Shown here: piece after piece, positions 14,823 to 15,871 of the stretch
Position numbering within the stretch: position 1 is the stretch's first letter
Layout: each line of letters opens with the position of its first letter
Source of the DNA: Streptosporangiaceae bacterium
GTDB lineage: Bacteria > Actinomycetota > Actinomycetes > Streptosporangiales > Streptosporangiaceae
Assembly (NCBI GenBank): GCA_030043395.1
Contig: JASHXW010000175.1
Span: forward strand, 1-15,871
DNA: 15,871 bases
Direction: 5' to 3'
Notes under the pieces: model-generated
Seen by the model: the letters and a program-made list of their open reading frames with translations, nothing else
The model's database searches: none
Told to the model about the DNA's origin: nothing
Translations under genes and position numbers: made by a program

Positions 14823-15871
14823 ATGTCCGAGCCGGATGCCGTTCCTCTTCCCCGTGAGGGAGAGGTCTTCTTCGACGTCCGGGGAGATGCCAGGAGCATG
14901 CGCCTGAGCTGGTACGCGGACAGCCGGGTGGCCGTGTTCAGCATCTGGCAGGGCAACCGCTGTACCGGGACGTTCCGGCTGCCGTTCGCCGACCTGTCCA
15001 GGATGGTTCAGACGCTTCAATCCGGCCCTCAGCCACGCAACGCGGTTCGAGGCGCACCCGATCGCCCGGGTCCGGCTGGCATTGGCTATCCCGACAGCGG
15101 CTATGGCCATCCTGATCGCGACGCTCAGGGTTACGGCGCGCCGAGGCATGGCGCGACGCCTGACTACGGTCATGGCCGGGTACCAGGCGAGGTGGAGCCG
15201 CACTACAGCGGATACGGCGCCGATCCTGGTTACAGCCTGCCCGATTACGACCCGCCGAATTACAGCGATGCGCCGCGCCATGGCGACGAGCGTCGCCCGG
15301 TCCGCGGCTATTCAGACCCGGCACACGGCAATCCCGGGTACGCGGGCCATGGATACCCGGATCCGGGCCATCAGGGCCGCGGATACTCCGACCACGGGCC
15401 TTCGGATCCCCGATACGGCGATCCCGGCTACCGGGCGCCCGGCTACCCAGGGTCCGGGTACGCGGAGGGCGGGTATGCCGAGCACGGGTACCCAGACCCC
15501 GGTGCGGCCTATCCTTCAGGCACCGCCGCCACCCACGACGACGCCCCATACAGCAGTGCCCCATACACCGGCGCATTCAGCCGTCCCGGCGACAGCTACC
15601 CGAACGGCAGGGGCTACGCGGCTCATTCCGGGCCACTCGGCGGCACCTACGACGAGATCGAGCCATTCGGCGGCCGACCGTCACAGAGTGCTTATGCCCG
15701 CGGTCATTCGGGCGAGCGGACTCAGGCGCGCGCAACGGGGCAAGGCACGCGCCTGCCGACGGCCGACGAAACATCAGCCGACCCTGGGATGCTGAGCTTC
15801 CCCTCCGTCCCTGCCACGAACGAGCAGGTCAGTACCGATTGGGGAGCGGCTACCGCGTCCTATCCGGCTCC
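14823..15871 (+). CDS. Protein with short N-terminal domain and Tyr/Gly/Pro-rich low-complexity tail, 3' end outside window
   Basis: A frame beginning ATG at 14823 stays open for 349 codons to the right edge, so the gene is truncated. Residues 1-70 look folded: EVFFDVRGDARSMRLSWYAD, then VAVFSIWQGNRCTGTF and RLPFADLSRMVQTLQSG, a pattern of beta strands with a final helix. I do not recognise the family. From about residue 80 the chain becomes low complexity, with about 26 tyrosines in roughly 210 residues, mostly in GY, PGY, HGYPDPG and APY contexts, with many Gly, Pro, Asp and His. After about residue 295 it is less repetitive (MLSFPSVPATNEQ). No membrane segment appears in the visible part. 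The start has only a weak AGG upstream (GATAGGCAGC). The coding frame is chosen from the domain-like N-terminus and uninterrupted length; frames on the other strand and in another plus frame are also long because of the GC-rich repeats. Confidence 0.75.
   Translation, partial: MSEPDAVPLPREGEVFFDVRGDARSMRLSWYADSRVAVFSIWQGNRCTGTFRLPFADLSRMVQTLQSGPQPRNAVRGAPDRPGPAGIGYPDSGYGHPDRDAQGYGAPRHGATPDYGHGRVPGEVEPHYSGYGADPGYSLPDYDPPNYSDAPRHGDERRPVRGYSDPAHGNPGYAGHGYPDPGHQGRGYSDHGPSDPRYGDPGYRAPGYPGSGYAEGGYAEHGYPDPGAAYPSGTAATHDDAPYSSAPYTGAFSRPGDSYPNGRGYAAHSGPLGGTYDEIEPFGGRPSQSAYARGHSGERTQARATGQGTRLPTADETSADPGMLSFPSVPATNEQVSTDWGAATASYPA

Noticed and set aside
14938..15795. Long alternative frames (plus 15082-15795, minus 14938-15576) across the repeat region
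   Set aside because: Low-complexity GC-rich codons leave several frames open. Only the frame from 14823 has a domain-like N-terminus and is open over the whole stretch.

Overview
The window is high-GC DNA from an actinobacterium. The evidence is the gene content (rapZ-yvcK-whiA, the RNA polymerase-binding protein RbpA, a WhiB-like protein), frequent GTG and TTG starts, GTGA/ATGA stop-start overlaps and terminators without a T-run. The exact lineage cannot be read from the sequence; a Streptosporangiales-like soil actinomycete is only a guess. I see no tRNA, rRNA, CRISPR array, insertion sequence or phage gene.

Region 1 (1-6490, plus strand) is a conserved actinobacterial block: the 3' part of rapZ, then yvcK, whiA, gap, pgk, tpiA, secG and rbpA. 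The first three are tightly packed and concern cell-envelope precursor control and developmental transcription. gap-pgk-tpiA encode three consecutive steps of lower glycolysis. secG adds a Sec translocon subunit and is followed by a GC-rich hairpin. rbpA starts at TTG and encodes a general transcription activator.

Region 2 (6561-8804) holds a solitary RibD-C/DHFR-like reductase on the minus strand, divergent from a plus-strand cysteine-rich lipoprotein that I cannot assign to a family. Immediately before the lipoprotein lies a GGAAC-N17-CGTC promoter-like element of ECF sigma type. It is so close to the ATG that the transcript would be almost leaderless.

Region 3 (8811-13546, minus strand) is an apparent operon cysH-aidB-glgX with gaps of 6 and 9 nt. 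It combines sulfate reduction, an AidB-type acyl-CoA dehydrogenase and glycogen debranching. A short open frame of 25-27 codons with its own strong Shine-Dalgarno precedes cysH, contains one Cys codon and ends in an ATGA overlap with the cysH start. A perfect 14-bp palindrome covers the cysH ribosome-binding site. Together these look like a cis-acting translational switch.

Region 4 (13547-15871) holds a minus-strand WhiB-family gene with a perfect 12-bp terminator stem downstream and a GGGAAC-N18-GTT (sigma-R/SigH-like) promoter candidate upstream. About 460 bp of apparently non-coding DNA follow. A plus-strand gene then runs off the right edge. It encodes a short folded N-terminal domain followed by a long Tyr/Gly/Pro/Asp-rich low-complexity tail. 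The most noteworthy items are the cysH leader, the two ECF-type promoter candidates, the unassigned lipoprotein and the truncated low-complexity protein.
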